Positions 35,348 to 48,377 are shown, counted from the first letter of the stretch. The stretch is 64,000 nucleotides of DNA from Neurospora tetrasperma FGSC 2508 (GCF_000213175.1 NW_009799179.1:434001-498000), one strand, 5' to 3'. The notes: generated from the letters alone by a model not told the origin. Numbers and translations: made by a program.

Positions 35348-38300
35348 TTAATGATACCTCTCCACCAACGTAACCATAGCCGTATACCCCCTACAACACT
35401 CCCTACTCATCTTGTGTGCACACCACGGACACTTCACCATAGTCATAATAGCCCCCGAAACTCCCAGCGCCCGATCCTCGACCACCGCATCCGGCCTAGC
35501 TATGCACTCGTACACTTTGGACGGCATATCCAAAAAGAACTGGCAGCTGCAGCACTGCACCAGAATCTTGGCAAAGGGCTGAGAGGAAGCTCCGCCGGCG
35601 GCGGCGCGACGAGCGGCTGCTTCTTTTTCCTCTGCAGTTGGGCCGTGAGCAAGCGCGAGTGTGGAGGGGCGGGATGCGGGAGGAGGGAGATTGGGGGTGG
35701 AGTGGTTGGATTGGTGGAGCATGTGTTTGGGGAGGGCAGAGAGGATGGGCATCGAGGTTGGGATGGCAGGCATGGCTGGGCGAGGTTGTTTGAGGATGGA
35801 GACTGGGGGAGTTGAGGCTGAGCGAGATGCTGTTGAGGCAAAGGATGTGCTTGATGGTGGTGGTGATAATGGTGAGACGAGCGGTGTTGGACTTCGGCAT
35901 GTTGATGGTGGACTCGGGAACTGTGACACCATCTGAGACATGGGGGGTACCTCTGGCCAATCCTCGGTCTGCCTCGATGACGAGCCGGACAGATCTGGAG
36001 ACGAGGCAAAACCTGCTGCTAGGGTGGTAAACTTTGCTCGACTGGAGCCGCCTGCGGCTGAAGAAGAAGAAGCAGACGCAAAGCTGTCGTGCATGGGTGA
36101 CGGTTCACTCGAGCTGGGATACCGGTATCCTGACTGCTGCCGTTCTCCGCTGACGGCTCGTGGTTGTTGGGATCGTGGGTCTCCTGCCTGACCAGACATC
36201 CGGGAACATGTCAACTTTTGCCGTCTCTTGCTCTTGGGTTCCTCCCCAGTCATTTCAAACCGTTGTTCTGTTTCCAAGATAACTTCAGCCTTCTCTCTAG
36301 CTGCCACTTCCGCCATCGATACCGTTTGATAACTCTCTTCATCTCCTTTCTCCCAGGAGAATGCCTGGTGCAGCTTTTGTTCATGACCCGTCATTTCAGC
36401 ACCGAAAAGGCCAGTAGTTCGAGTCCGCTCGGGAGACCTCGGGGGAACAATTATCGTGTCCTCAGTCGACGACATGGTGGCGTGAGCGACCATTGATGCA
36501 CCGGTAACGCGAATATCTGGATCAGAAAGTGATTTGGACATTCTGAGCTGTGGACGGGTCTCATCCCTTTCTTCCATGATAAGTTGACGTTGACTATTGT
36601 CCTTGCACCTCGACGGTGGTCGACTGGAATCTGTTGATGAAAACGACTCTGTACCAGCATTTGATCGCTTAGCACCATGATTGGCCTTGACTTCACCATT
36701 GGCATTTGTGTTGATCGGTGATGTATCAAAGTCCAAGTCTATCAAAAGTCCACTCTTGATCCAGTCCTCACCCACCGTGAGCCCCTCGTTTCTATCACGT
36801 ATTTCGGAGTCATCCCGAGGTGTGGTAGAAGCCTGTGAGGCCGAGTCCTCCGAACATTGACGGAGAGTCCGGTCGTCATCTTGCCTTTCCTCCACACTTG
36901 TCGGGCTGCTCGTGAAATCATCGGCCACCAATGGCAGGTCCTTTGAGGACTGGGGTCTTGACGTATCCGGAGTTGTTGTTGGCGAGGGAAGTGGTGATGC
37001 CTCATCGAATGCGGATGATGAAGAGGAGCCCTCTGAAGCACTGACCTGTGGTAACGCCACTTCCGTCGTCCTGACTACATTATCTGGTGTTGTATCAGGG
37101 GTGTGTTTGGACAAGGTCTCGTTTTCTCGGGCAATGGCTTGAGGAGAACCAGATGACATTTGTTGAACGACTGGCGGGATAGCATTCGGCGTTGAAGCGA
37201 CTGAAGGCTGAGCGCTCATTCGAGCTCGGAATCTCAGGTAAGGAGGTGCTTGTATAGGTGGCCTCACTACATCCGGCGTTGCTGAATGCCCTGTCGACAT
37301 ACCCAGTGCTGCCCTTGCGGCGTCTTTCAGACTGCGATTCTTCTTTGTGTGGCTATCTGCGTCAGAGCCTGCAACAGAAGACCCCTTGAGGCTTGAAGAT
37401 GCATTGGTCAATGTGACAGATGCCTCTCCAAATGAGCCCTGCGATCTCGGAGGAGTTGGTGCTTCTGGAGCTGGCGTAGGTTTACCTCCGGTGGCCATTG
37501 ACGAGAGGATAGCAGCCGAATATGCGTGCTCCATGAAGTTAAAGTAATCAGTGTCTTTGGTTTGCTTCTTGTTGGCGGGGCGATCCGGCTTGGTGGCGGA
37601 GATTGTTCTGATGCCAACGAGCTTCATGGCCACACTTCTGGCATCTTGCGAAAGAGATGAGCGTCTCGCTTGGGTGGTCTGAGAACTACTCCTCGATGAT
37701 GGTCCGATGCTGGAAGTGCTGGATAGTTGACCGTCTGCAACCCCAGCTATTGCGCGGCTAGCGCTCTGAACTCTTTTATGCCGGAAAAACCCGTCTCGGG
37801 ACCGACCTCGTGTATCATCCTCCGATACTGATGGAGAGTCCTGCAACTGAGGGCCGGCGTTGCTGTCTCTGGGTTCGTCCTCTTTCCCCTTGAATAGTCG
37901 AGATGCCCCTTGTATTAAGCTATTGCTTCGGTTGTGGCTTGTAGCAGGTCTTGTTGCTCGTAGCATCGGAGTTCTTGAAGACGAAGGGGGGAATACCTCT
38001 CTCCGAGGAGATGGTACCTGGCCTGGTGATGAGTTAATCACACCTAGGCTATCCGACTGTGTCTGGCGCGGCTGTGGTCGCTGCTCCAAGCTCTCGTAGC
38101 GAATTGTGTGTTGAAGCAAAAGATGATCTTGGCGCTCACTCTGGTTAAGAGAAGCCTTGCTCATTCCTGAAGATGCAAGAGTGTGGTACGGTCGGGTATG
38201 CCGTTGCAAATCATCCGCTGATAACGACGTGTCGACATTTTGGGTTGTGACGAGGTGGGAGCTCGGTAACAGATGCTTGTTGGTGAGCAGCGTATCGGAC

Positions 38301-39135
38301 ATCGATCGCTCTGGAATGGTGAGTGTGGCGATCCTTGGGTTTTCTTGTGTTGGGCACCGCGGCATCGTCGGGGGAGGAGCCTTGCTCAGTCGAGCAGCCA
38401 GACGTTTCTTGGCTGCTTTTGCCTCCTTTTCTGCATGCTCTTTCTCCTTCTTCCGACGCTCCGCATCTTCCTTCTTTTGTTTCTTTCTTTCGCCGTAATG
38501 TTCCCAACTAGGAGACTGACAGATCGAAGACTGGTCTGACATGTTGGCCTCTTCCTCTTCTTCCTCGTCCTCGTCGGGTGCAAGAAATTTGACCTGCTTG
38601 TGTAGAGGCTCCGCAATTACTCCTGGCTGGACTTGACTCTCCTCTTTCCTTTCTCTTTGGTAGTCTCTTTCTCTTGTGAATTCGTATTTGCCTTCGGTCA
38701 GCCCTGTGGGAATCGTGATTGATAGTGGTGGTATGACAAGGCTCCGCCGGACAGCTTTGAGCATCAGGTAGTTTTGCTGTGCAGAGAGACGGCGGGCAGC
38801 TATAGGTGTAGATGGCTCCTGCTGATTAAGGGAAGAGGGAGAAGAGGGTGTTGGAGGAGAAAGAGAGCCATTGTGGTGGGATTGGTCGATCTGTTGGTGG
38901 TGGACGGATAACAGTCAGTGGTTTTACATGATGAGACATCCAGCCGCAAAGCCACGACCCATAAGGAAAGCGGTCAAGACGGGTTCCCACATACCTGGTA
39001 TTTGCTTTCCAGCTCCATCATCCGTTCCAAACCGGTCAAACCACCCCCCTGGAGAGACTTCGTATCGGTAAATTGATCCAAATCAGCTGCCATGGTTGGT
39101 GATGGAGTGGGCATAGGACCGTGGTAAGGAGACAT
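35348..39135 (-). CDS. Large disordered protein with C-terminal Cys cluster, uncharacterised
   Basis: Two exons, 39135-38995 and 38890-35348, give 1227 residues. Starts at 39159 (weaker context) or 39093 (MAADLDQF, strong ACC-like context) are also possible. The N-terminus has LTGLERMMELESKYQ, then SAQQNYLMLKAVRRSLVIPP. A highly charged Lys/Glu coiled-coil-like stretch (ERKKQKKEDAERRKKEKEHA) lies near residue 180. The centre is Ser/Pro/Thr-rich and probably disordered. The last about 70 residues are ordered-looking: QCCSCQFFLDMPSKVYECI and, after a short hydrophobic span, MVKCPWCAHKMSRECCRGY, a pattern that could bind one or two zinc ions. I do not recognise a characterised family. The conserved ends with a disordered middle suggest a scaffold or regulator, which is inference only. 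Confidence 0.85.
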
Positions 39136-42100
39136 GGTTTCTGGGAGGGCAGAGTACATACGAAGGGCGAGGCAGGAAAGAAGGAGGAGAGAAGCAAGAT
39201 ATAACAAAATAATGAGCCACACTCAAGACGTGCTTCCGAATTGCGACCGGGGGAATTCGAGGGCTTTGCAGCGGGGAGAATAATTGAGTGGTGTGGACGA
39301 TGATGGTAAACGCAGTGTTGCCGTAGCTTCCGCCCCCGACGTAATCAAAGGCAGCATCTCTCCGTCTACCGGTACATGTTCTAGTATGTTATAACACTGC
39401 CGTCTCGACTGGTCGGGCCGGGGTGACCTGTCGAGAGTACAGAGGCAGCTGTCTCTGGCACGACGCCATGTATTGGAGCGCGTAGCCGCAGGCCTGGTTG
39501 AATGCAAGATATTGGGGCCACGGCTAAAATGCCTTGTCGCCAGATTTAGATCCGGTGGCAAGCACACTCACACACAAACTGGCACTTATGAGTCGCACTC
39601 AATGGCTGACTGTGAAGTCCCATCCGGGGGAGGAGAGGATCCATGGGTCAAAGCTGATGTGTTGTGTACCTTGAATTGTGCCACTCTAAGGAATTCCACT
39701 TGGTTGCGTACTAAGCGTCCCCTTGGTTCTGGGCAAAGTCTTTTCAATTTCTTCCTCCCCAGTCTTCTTAGAAGTCAACCAACCTCTTAGCAAGCGGTAA
39801 GTAGTCGGGTGCAGCTATAATAAAAGAGTCTTGTTTGTGAAACCGTACCAAACCAAGTCCAGTTACCTAACCTAACCCGCATTCTCTGATCATCATCAGA
39901 TGTCGGGCAAGGTTAGATTAGGCTGGGAAGGCTCTGGTTGTGGAGGGAGAGTATGTAGGTACTGTGCCACTGTGCACGGGATCGAGGGAGGACAAACAAC
40001 GAACGACGACATGGCTTCGGTCCATTGCGGGTCGTCGAGGAAAGATGCACTAGACTAGCATCTGGTCTTGGGATTCTTCGTACTCAAGCTATACGAGAGA
40101 GCCAAGATGGGCCAGAGAAATTGGGGCCAGGAACAAGGCATTAGCAGTCTGCAGAAAGAGAACAGCAATGAGAAAGATGGCGGGCAAAGTGTCCTGGCCG
40201 AACCGTATTTGGGCGTGCTGCTCCTGGACACGGCATCATGCAGAAAGCGAATACAAACTATGCCCAGTCGCGTCGTGGTCGACTGAAGAAAAGGTCATTT
40301 TCCGGGTTACTCAGGACGGACCTGCTCGGTGCTATTTTGTCCCTTGTGCAGAAGGGGTGCAGCCCAGCTTGCACAGGTACCGGGTAGTTCCATGGGGCTT
40401 GTCTTGGACCCGGAGTGAGGGTTGTATCACGACATGAGGATCCGGAAAAAGAAGAATGGGGTCATTGTTGGCGTCAATTGTGTGTGCGCGTGAACCATGG
40501 AGCGAGAGGAGAGTGAGAAAAGGAAAAATCCCGTCAGAGTTGAGATGATTGGGAAAAGTTTCGTCCCACCTTCCAGACTGCAAGTGACGGAACCTGAGGA
40601 GGATGTCATCCAGTTATTGTCGGGTGGTGTTAATGGACTATCAGTGGGGGGTCATCAAAGTCACTGCTGTTTGTTAGTGATCGACCCGAGTTGCAGTCAA
40701 TTTTAGCTTTGGGCATCTGTCCCAGTGGGGTCAATTGGCTGGGGAAGGCTCCATGATCTGCAAGCCTCGGCGGGTGTTCCCCTGCCACTGCCAGGGGCCG
40801 TCAGGGCAGTGTGTCCACCAAATCCGACCACCCACACATGATTTCCACTTCTTCCCCGCGAAATTGACATTCTGTTGAAGCTTCCACCACTTCAACTTCT
40901 TCAGCTTGAGGTCTCCATGTCACTTTACGCGGAGTCCGGGTTGACCTTCAATCTTCAAATGGTAACCCACCAATCTTGGCTTTGTCAACAAGCTTTCTGG
41001 GCCTGGTCTTGTCCCTTTCTTGTCCTCCTCCTCTCCTCATCGGCTGTCCTACCCACCATGGCGCTCACCACGCAGACTATACACGCGATGCAGCCCGCTA
41101 ACGCACCACTTCTTCCATTCTCGGACCGCCAGATCGGCAAATTCGCTCACAGTCCATTCTCCGAACTTGTCCATCATCGCAGACGCGTAGTCTACAAAGT
41201 CCCACAAGTCCAAGGCTACGGTGCCTGACTTTGCGTTGAGTGCCAGCAAAATCGGCATCAAGAGCCACACCAGATTGACTCGACCACGATCAGGGTTCTG
41301 GACTCGAAGAAAAGAACAATGCCACCCCTCTTTAGTTACCAGCTCTACCAAATGTCCACGTCCATCCTCAACTTGGCACGGTCATCCGCCTCCTGCCCGC
41401 AGGATATCATCGTTGTGTCCATGAACCATGGTCAACAACATGGTCAACGAGGATTTTCGCAGCCACGTACGACACTCAACGGAGCCCAGAAGCAGTTGGC
41501 GAGACATGCTCCCCGTGTTTCTGATCCAAATTGCTGAACGAGTGAAATGGCGTGCTTCCAATGGGAATCACTTGATGCTACCGACCACAGATGCTGACGA
41601 TACACTGCAGTCGCGCCTCACCCTTTTCTCCGCCTTTGATGGCGCATCCGGACGACCGCCAAACCTCCCCCGATGCTGCTCTGTTCCTAGCCATGGCCTC
41701 TGCCTTGTAGCCTTGCCCGTCTGGTACACTTCCACCGAGGAAATGGCCGACTGCTGCAGCCAGGAACGCCCAGGAACTGAGAGTACCACAGCGTGCCACA
41801 ACGGTTATAGCTTCGCGGAACTTCATAGGCTCTCGACCGACATAACACTCGTGGTACTGAGCACAGCATCTTCAAGTTACCAGGAACAGCTTCTTGTAGC
41901 TTGGAGCTACTCCCTCGGCCGAAGCTGTCGTCTGGCACGGTAAGTTGGCAAAGGCAGGGCTAGCAGGGGATATAGCCCCTCAAGAGCCTTCCACTTCTTG
42001 ATGTTCCTGCCTGCACGGGTCATCCTGGCCTTGTCAGTTCTGGAACAGGTTGTCGATGCCCATCACCAGATGAATGTCTTGCCAGGGATTCACCGGGCCC

Positions 42101-42990
42101 GAGACTCCCAAATTGAGGCTCACCACCCAAATTTGGCCATGGCCGCTGGTTGATGTTCACCCTCGATACTACAGCAAAGTCTCGAACCCAATCTTGCCAT
42201 TACCCGCTACCGCGAGGATATCAATACTTTTGCTCGAATTTCCTGGTACAGCGCTAGGCCGGTGATATTAACCAGCGTCTTTTACCAGTACGCGAGAAAT
42301 CATCCCTGCGGCAACCAACTCCCTGGCCCCCGGAAGCGAAAGGCCCGTCTGCTGCAGAAAGTGGTTATATATTGACATTACGTGTTCCTCGTCAGACCTC
42401 AACACATATACTTCCCGCCCCTAGCCAGTTATCCGGCCGTCTGTCTACTGCGCTCCTCACAACCTCTCGCCCGAACATGTTGAAAAGGGGCTGCCTGCAA
42501 TTGGCCTGTCCATTTCGCCCATTCTACCCCGTGGGGAATACAATTGCTGCTATTCTTGTGCGCGGAATAAGCAATCAATTTTCGGCAGGCCGGCAACCGG
42601 CAAGTAATCCAGTGAAGCAGCATTCACCAGCTTCAAACCTATCATCCAGCGTCAATCCGAACCGGTATTCAGTGAGCGCTATGTACCTGGAACCCCATCT
42701 TCGGCATAAACACTTGTCCGAGCCAACTTTTGTGTTGGTTGCTGTTTGCTATGCTGATATACTCCAATTATCCGAATGCTGGTTCTGGGCATGCAGGCTG
42801 GGATACAACTCCAAGGGCATAATCAGATCACAAAAATCTCCCCGATCTTCACCAAGCTTACTTGGCGACCACATCTTCATCCTCAAACAGCGGGTATTAT
42901 TGAAATCCAGGTACGGCCTTAGCACATCCCACCGCCATTTCCCTGGCCCCAGTGGAACGCGACAACAAGAAATCCGACCACTACGCTACA
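39136..42990. other. 3.9 kb intergenic; possible gene relic on the minus strand at 41.0-42.3 kb
   Basis: No intact gene can be supported. Between about 41.04 and 42.3 kb the minus strand shows scattered hydrophobic, protein-like pieces in several frames (for example MKFREAITVVARC, WAFLAAAVGHFLGG, VNLVWLLMPILLALNAK), broken by stops. This may be the remnant of another membrane-protein gene. The rest (39.1-41.0 and 42.3-43.0 kb) shows nothing. Confidence 0.35.
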
Positions 42991-45255
42991 CTACTCTGCC
43001 TCTTCGCTTACATCTGGCACTTCCTCCTTGTCTGGGCTGATGTGCACCCAAATTTCATTTCCTGCACCCCAGTCTACCAGCCCTGCAAGGGGCTTTCCAC
43101 TTCGATCTCTTGGTATATCACGGCTCGGTTGTGTTCTCCTCTTGGCCCAATTCCGGGTGCGTAGCTTGAACTCATGGGGAATCTTTAGCCGAGCGGCGAC
43201 CCATTTCTCGTTTGGCCGGAAATCGAACGAGACCTCATTCGCCGCGCCCTCCATGGCCGTCAGCAGCCCCTCTTCAAACGGCCAGGCTTTGCTGAATTTG
43301 GCATGATGTTGTTCTGGTAGCGTCATTCGGAGAAACTCAAGTGCCGATTCGACATGGAGCTGGATCGCGCGCTTAGGATTCACAAGAGACTTCATGAGCA
43401 GTGACATCCAATTTGGATAAAGGACCGCAAAATCCGCCGCTGCCAGATGGACCGAGCCCCGGATCGTCGTCATCCACGAGGGCACGCCCGCCTCTCGGGC
43501 CTCGAGACAAATGTTCTCCACGCGTTCGAAATTGTCCTTCCAGTGCATGAAGGCCTCGCTACCAATGGCCAATATCGGCTTTTGGATCTTGTGCTCCTCG
43601 CTGTCGGCCTCGGGCATTGCTGGACCCCACGCGTCGAGCAAGATTCCCTGCGAGATCCACGTGAAGTCTTCGCGCAATCTGAGCACTTGGGCTGTCGTTG
43701 CTCCTCCAAACGAGTGACCCATCATCGTCACATTTTGCAGGAATAGTCTCCCCGTCCAATCTTCCCAGTCGATGCCTATGAGCCCCTTTGAGCTCGAGCC
43801 TTTGTTCCCTTTCTTCCTTAGATTGCGACGCGCAACCTCTGCTCCTTGCCCGTCGTTGATCATTCCCAAGATGTGATATGCCTCTTGAATCTCGGCACAT
43901 CTCATCTCTATTTGCGCCAACCGTAGCTCTGTATCCACCCCGGCTGGGTTATGCGGCCGAGTATCTTGCGCGTTATCCAAGGGAAAGAGGTAGTCCACCA
44001 TGTAGTAGGGCTTCTTCTTGCCGTTCTTTTTGCGTCGTCGTTTCGTTTTGACTGCTGAACCGTCTTCCTTCTCCCGTTCCGAGTACGATCTCCGGTCCAG
44101 ATTCTGGCTGCACAAGTCCGGCGACGACCCTTCCTGATTCACATATGTCCTCGCTCCGCTTCCGTCTCGGTGCTCCATGGCGACCACGATAAATCCGTAA
44201 CTGGCCAGTTCTCCACAGATGGTACTATACACCGTCCTCGACCCGCCGAGGCCATGGCTGAAAATGATGACCGGGTACTTTGCTCTCCGTCTCCGTAACT
44301 CCTCCGCATCTGGTACCGGTCTCGGTCCCCAGACAAGCGTCAACTCGCTCGTATCGCTGAACCCCCTATTCAGCGCCTCCTCTCCCATCTCTTCCGGCCC
44401 AGCCAACGGCGGCCCATCACTCAGCTTCGCATTCCGCCACGCCGGCAACTTTGTAAACATACTCGTCAAAGCAAAGTACGAGGCAACCGGCGCCTTGGGC
44501 ATATTCGCAAAGTTGGCGTATCCCTTACAAGTCGACAGTCTCGGCCTAGGCAGCCAAGTCGGTCTCGTCAACCCCACATTTCCCTTCTTTCCCCCTGCCT
44601 CGTCCTCCTCATCTTGCTTCCTCCCTGCTGCATTATCCCACCCCGCCCAGTTCCCACTGCCCCTACATCTCCTGATCCGATCCCTTGTCATTATGGCTTT
44701 CTCCTTGGGCTTCTCCTCCGGTCCTTCGCACGGGTAATAGACGGCGAAAAGGACGGTGTCGAGCTTGAGCGCAAACTCCCCGTTGCGCTTAATATGCGAA
44801 AAAGTGCGGGGTTCGCGGACAGGAAGCTCGAGTTCCATGAAGCCCACGTTCAGTGGGCCCGTGTGCGGCGGGAGAGCGTGGAAGATCTTTTCGCGGAGGG
44901 TCGGGGGTGGTGCTGCGGCTCGATGAGGGGGCCCAGCTTGGTGGGAGGGACGAGAGGGGGCGCCTGTGGCGGCTGAGGTGCGGATTGTTGAGGTGCCGGC
45001 GTTGGCATTGCGGGTGGTGGTTCGTGGGGAAGGAGGGTGAGGTTGTTCGTGGTCATGGTCATGTTGGGGTTGGAGTTGGGGTGGTTGAGATGGTTGAGGT
45101 GGTTCAGATGGTTGAGAGTAAGAGGAGGAGGAAGAGAGGCGGGGGAAGGCGGGTTGGGAATTGGGTGTAGAGGGGCGTGAGGAGGCAAGTGAGGAAGTCT
45201 GTGAGTAATTGGATGACGAGGGGTTTGGAGGGTGTTGATCTTCTGGTGGCGGCAT
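42991..45255 (-). CDS. PAF acetylhydrolase-like (plasma/isoform II type) serine lipase
   Basis: This intronless gene of 754 codons starts at the ATG at 45255. A Pro/Ser/Gln-rich low-complexity N-terminus of about 130 residues precedes the alpha/beta-hydrolase. Its landmarks are GPLNVGFMELELPV, YPVIIFSHGLGGSRTVYSTI and YGFIVVAMEHRDGSGAR. The nucleophile elbow is GHSFGGATT (Ser about 515), the acid is in LLDAWGP (Asp about 541) and the His in GSVHLAAADFAVLYP (about 603), all in the family order. A Lys/Arg-rich insertion (KTKRRRKKNGKKKP) lies between the oxyanion region and the elbow. Related enzymes hydrolyse short or oxidised sn-2 acyl chains of phospholipids; the fungal substrate is unknown. 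No signal peptide is seen, so a cytosolic enzyme is likely. Confidence 0.93.
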   Translation of the reverse strand: MPPPEDQHPPNPSSSNYSQTSSLASSRPSTPNSQPAFPRLSSSSSYSQPSEPPQPSQPPQLQPQHDHDHEQPHPPSPRTTTRNANAGTSTIRTSAATGAPSRPSHQAGPPHRAAAPPPTLREKIFHALPPHTGPLNVGFMELELPVREPRTFSHIKRNGEFALKLDTVLFAVYYPCEGPEEKPKEKAIMTRDRIRRCRGSGNWAGWDNAAGRKQDEEDEAGGKKGNVGLTRPTWLPRPRLSTCKGYANFANMPKAPVASYFALTSMFTKLPAWRNAKLSDGPPLAGPEEMGEEALNRGFSDTSELTLVWGPRPVPDAEELRRRRAKYPVIIFSHGLGGSRTVYSTICGELASYGFIVVAMEHRDGSGARTYVNQEGSSPDLCSQNLDRRSYSEREKEDGSAVKTKRRRKKNGKKKPYYMVDYLFPLDNAQDTRPHNPAGVDTELRLAQIEMRCAEIQEAYHILGMINDGQGAEVARRNLRKKGNKGSSSKGLIGIDWEDWTGRLFLQNVTMMGHSFGGATTAQVLRLREDFTWISQGILLDAWGPAMPEADSEEHKIQKPILAIGSEAFMHWKDNFERVENICLEAREAGVPSWMTTIRGSVHLAAADFAVLYPNWMSLLMKSLVNPKRAIQLHVESALEFLRMTLPEQHHAKFSKAWPFEEGLLTAMEGAANEVSFDFRPNEKWVAARLKIPHEFKLRTRNWAKRRTQPSRDIPRDRSGKPLAGLVDWGAGNEIWVHISPDKEEVPDVSEEAE

Positions 45256-48200
45256 TGTGAGGGAATCTGGTTGTGTGTTATTGGTAGGTATGCTGGTTCA
45301 TGAGGAAATTCCACGCTGTCGGTTTTTGTTGTCTTTACGGTTAAGTCTTTACCCGGTCTTGATAGCAGTGGGCGGCGACGTAGAGAGGGTTGGTTGAGGA
45401 TGAGTTTAAGACGCGTCCGGGGAGAATTATCGGCAGCCGAGGTGACCGAGGTAGACGTCGTAGACGATGAAAAGTGATGATGGACGAGTGAGAAGAGTAC
45501 AAGTTTTGTCGGGTATGTGACGCAGTGTGATGCGGGTGTGTGTGGGTCAGCCGCGATTGGTGGTGGTGGTAAGTGTCGACGATGCCGTTACGGTAAGTAG
45601 CCTCAAGGTAAGTTTTGAGAAACTCCTTCCCTGTGGTTTCCTAATGGAATCCGTCGGTGCTCCTCAGCAATCCAAGTACTTAGTCCTTTAAAGGTGAGTA
45701 AAAGGAATGCGAATATCGTCGATTCCAACCTAGGTAATGGTGTCCTCGGTCCTTCTTTCCTCGACCCTCCCTTCCTTCCTCGGTCTGCTTGTTGGCGCAA
45801 CGAAGTGTGCCGAAATCGGAAACCAAAAAAAAATTCAACACCGTCGATCTGATGCTTGCTTGTCCTTGTCCTTAGTTGCAGAGTGCAGTGTAGTGCCGTG
45901 CCAGATTACCCAAAAATTGATTCGGTATGCGGTCCAGATTGCGACGGAATTATTATTTAGTCAGGTCTAACCACACACAGCGTTGTTGAAGTTGTCATGC
46001 GTGATGCAATCAATCAATCGGTATGCTTGATGCGGACGAATCGGGCATATACCTAGTGCACTACCTAGGTATGTTGTGTATGTTGCAATGTTGTGTTGTG
46101 TTTTCGTTTTTGTTTCTGGTTGTCGGGCGGCGGGCGGGCAGGCGTCGTTTAGGAAAGAGTCGATTTGATTGATTCAAACTAGGTTTGTTATTTGTTCAAT
46201 TGTCGTTCGTTTGGCGTTTCGTTTCGTTTTGTTTCGTGTCTTTGTATTAATTCGCTTCGTAGAATGTCTTTCGGATACCTAGGTATGTATGTACCTATTA
46301 CCGAGCTGTGCAGTACTGTGCAGTGCCGCAGTGGTGGTGGTGCATATGTCGTCGTCCTAGAGGTAATCCGAATACCTAGGTAAGGCAGGCAGGTAGTCTA
46401 GGTCGGTAGGTAAAATTAAAATATGACTTCAGTATGGTGGAAATACATAAAAAAAAAAAAAAATTGGCTTTGATGTGTTGATATGACCAAAGAAGAGAAC
46501 AAGGGAATGGGCTGCTAGCTTCAAATGAAACCAATCGATGCCGTTCGGCAGGAATCAGAATGCGGTGTAGCTAGCGACGCTTGAGCAATTATTCAATGGA
46601 GCGAGGTTGGTAAACAAAAAAGGTAAGTAGTGTAAGTGTAGGTGAGGCGGAAACCGAGCCAAGCAAGGTGTTGGGATACCGGGGTTTGAAGCGGGTGCGG
46701 TGAAGAAGAGAGACCCCAGACTCTAGACCCTAGACTTAGGACCCTGGGGGCGTTCCGACTTTGTGGATGGAAACTATGGAGAATTGGGATTGGTTACCGT
46801 ACCTTGCTGGCGGAGCTTGCTTGTGGTGTGATGAGAAGAAAAAACGTGTCTGGCACCGGTCGGTCGGTCGGTGGCTGGTCGGCCTCAGATTGCGAAATGA
46901 GTTTGGACTGTTTTCTCGTAACTCGTTCGTGTGATGTGAGGTGAGCTTGGCTTCGCGGGGTATGTAGAGTAGGTATGGGGGTTAGCGTCCAGATTGTGCG
47001 ACCAGAGAAGGGACTCCGATGAATTACTCCGTCCGATACCTAGTTGGAAGTCTGCTGTGGTTCAGTACTAGAAGCGCTTATAAGTGTAAGCACTACCTAA
47101 AAGCTGGATAGGTACAAATGAGGGAAGAAAAGAATGATACCAAAAGGGAAAAAGGTGCCATATGAACGACAAACGAGAAAATCTTCACATGGATCGATGA
47201 ATGGAATTCTCCGTCCGACACCATCATCCATCCCATCCCCATCCATGCCATCCCATCCATTCCCCTCTTAGTAATCCTTTCGAATCCCGCCTCCCACTGC
47301 CCCCCTTAAACCAATCCCATCCCATCCACATCCCGGGCAACATTTCACGGCCGGGATCTCCAGACGTCTGTCTGTCGTCCGAATCGGATCGGTGAATATT
47401 CTCCAAACAACCCCCCTGCCAGGGCCCCAAAAAGGGACGAAAAATGACATCATCCCGACCATCCCGGGCAGGTCCCAATTGGCCGGCACCAGGGGGGCCC
47501 GGACGACCAGGGGACTTTACAAGTGGATACCGAAATATGTAGGATCTTTTCTTCATCAGGTAAGGTCTGGTACAAAATGGGTGGACATCGTGTGCCGAAA
47601 TCCAGGGCTTGCACAACGACGACGACGCTGGGAGGATTTGACTAGTGATCCACCTTGATGATGACCCCTGGTTTGGTGGCCCTGATGAGCAGAGCTTGGT
47701 GAATGAACTTGGGGTGAGCTTGGTACCTTACGTAGTGTACGCTACGTGTAGTGTGGTGATGAGCTTGTACTGGTGATGAACACTGGGATCATTCAGCATG
47801 GTCGGCCATGGAACACGTGGATTTGTAAGGCACGGCTAGGTACGCGGGAGGGAATAATCGCTGACAGGTGTGTGTGGAGTTGCTGGAACGGTGAATGATT
47901 GACATGCTCGTAGATGGTTTTGGAAATCGGGGTGCTGGAGGTGACGGCAGGATACTTAAGTCGGCGAAAGGGTCATCATGACAACAGAGCCGAACAGTTT
48001 TGACACTGCTTCATTTCTGGCAGCTCGCTAATCGTGTTCATACCTACTTCACTTGCGCCAATAGCAGAGTTCCACTTTGCATGTTGCATACATTACAGTT
48101 AAAGTCATCGTGAACTGACATTGTTCGATACAGCCATCGTACCTTATTGATAGCATAAAAGATATGACTGAATTCTCCATGCAAAGAAGCGCAACTATGG

Positions 48201-48377
48201 GCGCTGACCTGTTTACCGCCTGGAAACTTCGTTTCTCAACCCATAAACGCATGTCATAGATCTTCAGCTCATATTCTTCTTGTCTGTTCCTACCATTCTG
48301 ACAAGATGGTCATGTCCATCCAGCAAAGCGAAGCATCATTGCCATGTCGCATCCCCATTGGAAGCTTGATGATCGTC
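45256..48377. other. 3.1 kb intergenic, motif and simple-repeat rich
   Basis: No supported gene. It holds three exact TACCTAGGTA palindromes (46062, 46276, 46373), a 15-base A run near 46449, CGGT and CATCC repeats (the latter about 47221-47262) and short TACGTAG-type palindromes near 47735. Confidence 0.6.
46062..46071. repeat. TACCTAGGTA palindromic motif (one of seven exact copies)
   Basis: Exact copies of this 10-base palindrome start at 11426, 46062, 46276, 46373, 50032, 50045 and 50568. All are intergenic. Several one-base variants occur too (near 25992, 45729, 51275 and 51417). Confidence 0.85.

Noticed and set aside
44219-44976. Plus-strand frames over the PAF acetylhydrolase gene
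   Set aside because: They are reverse-strand shadows of a well-supported coding exon.
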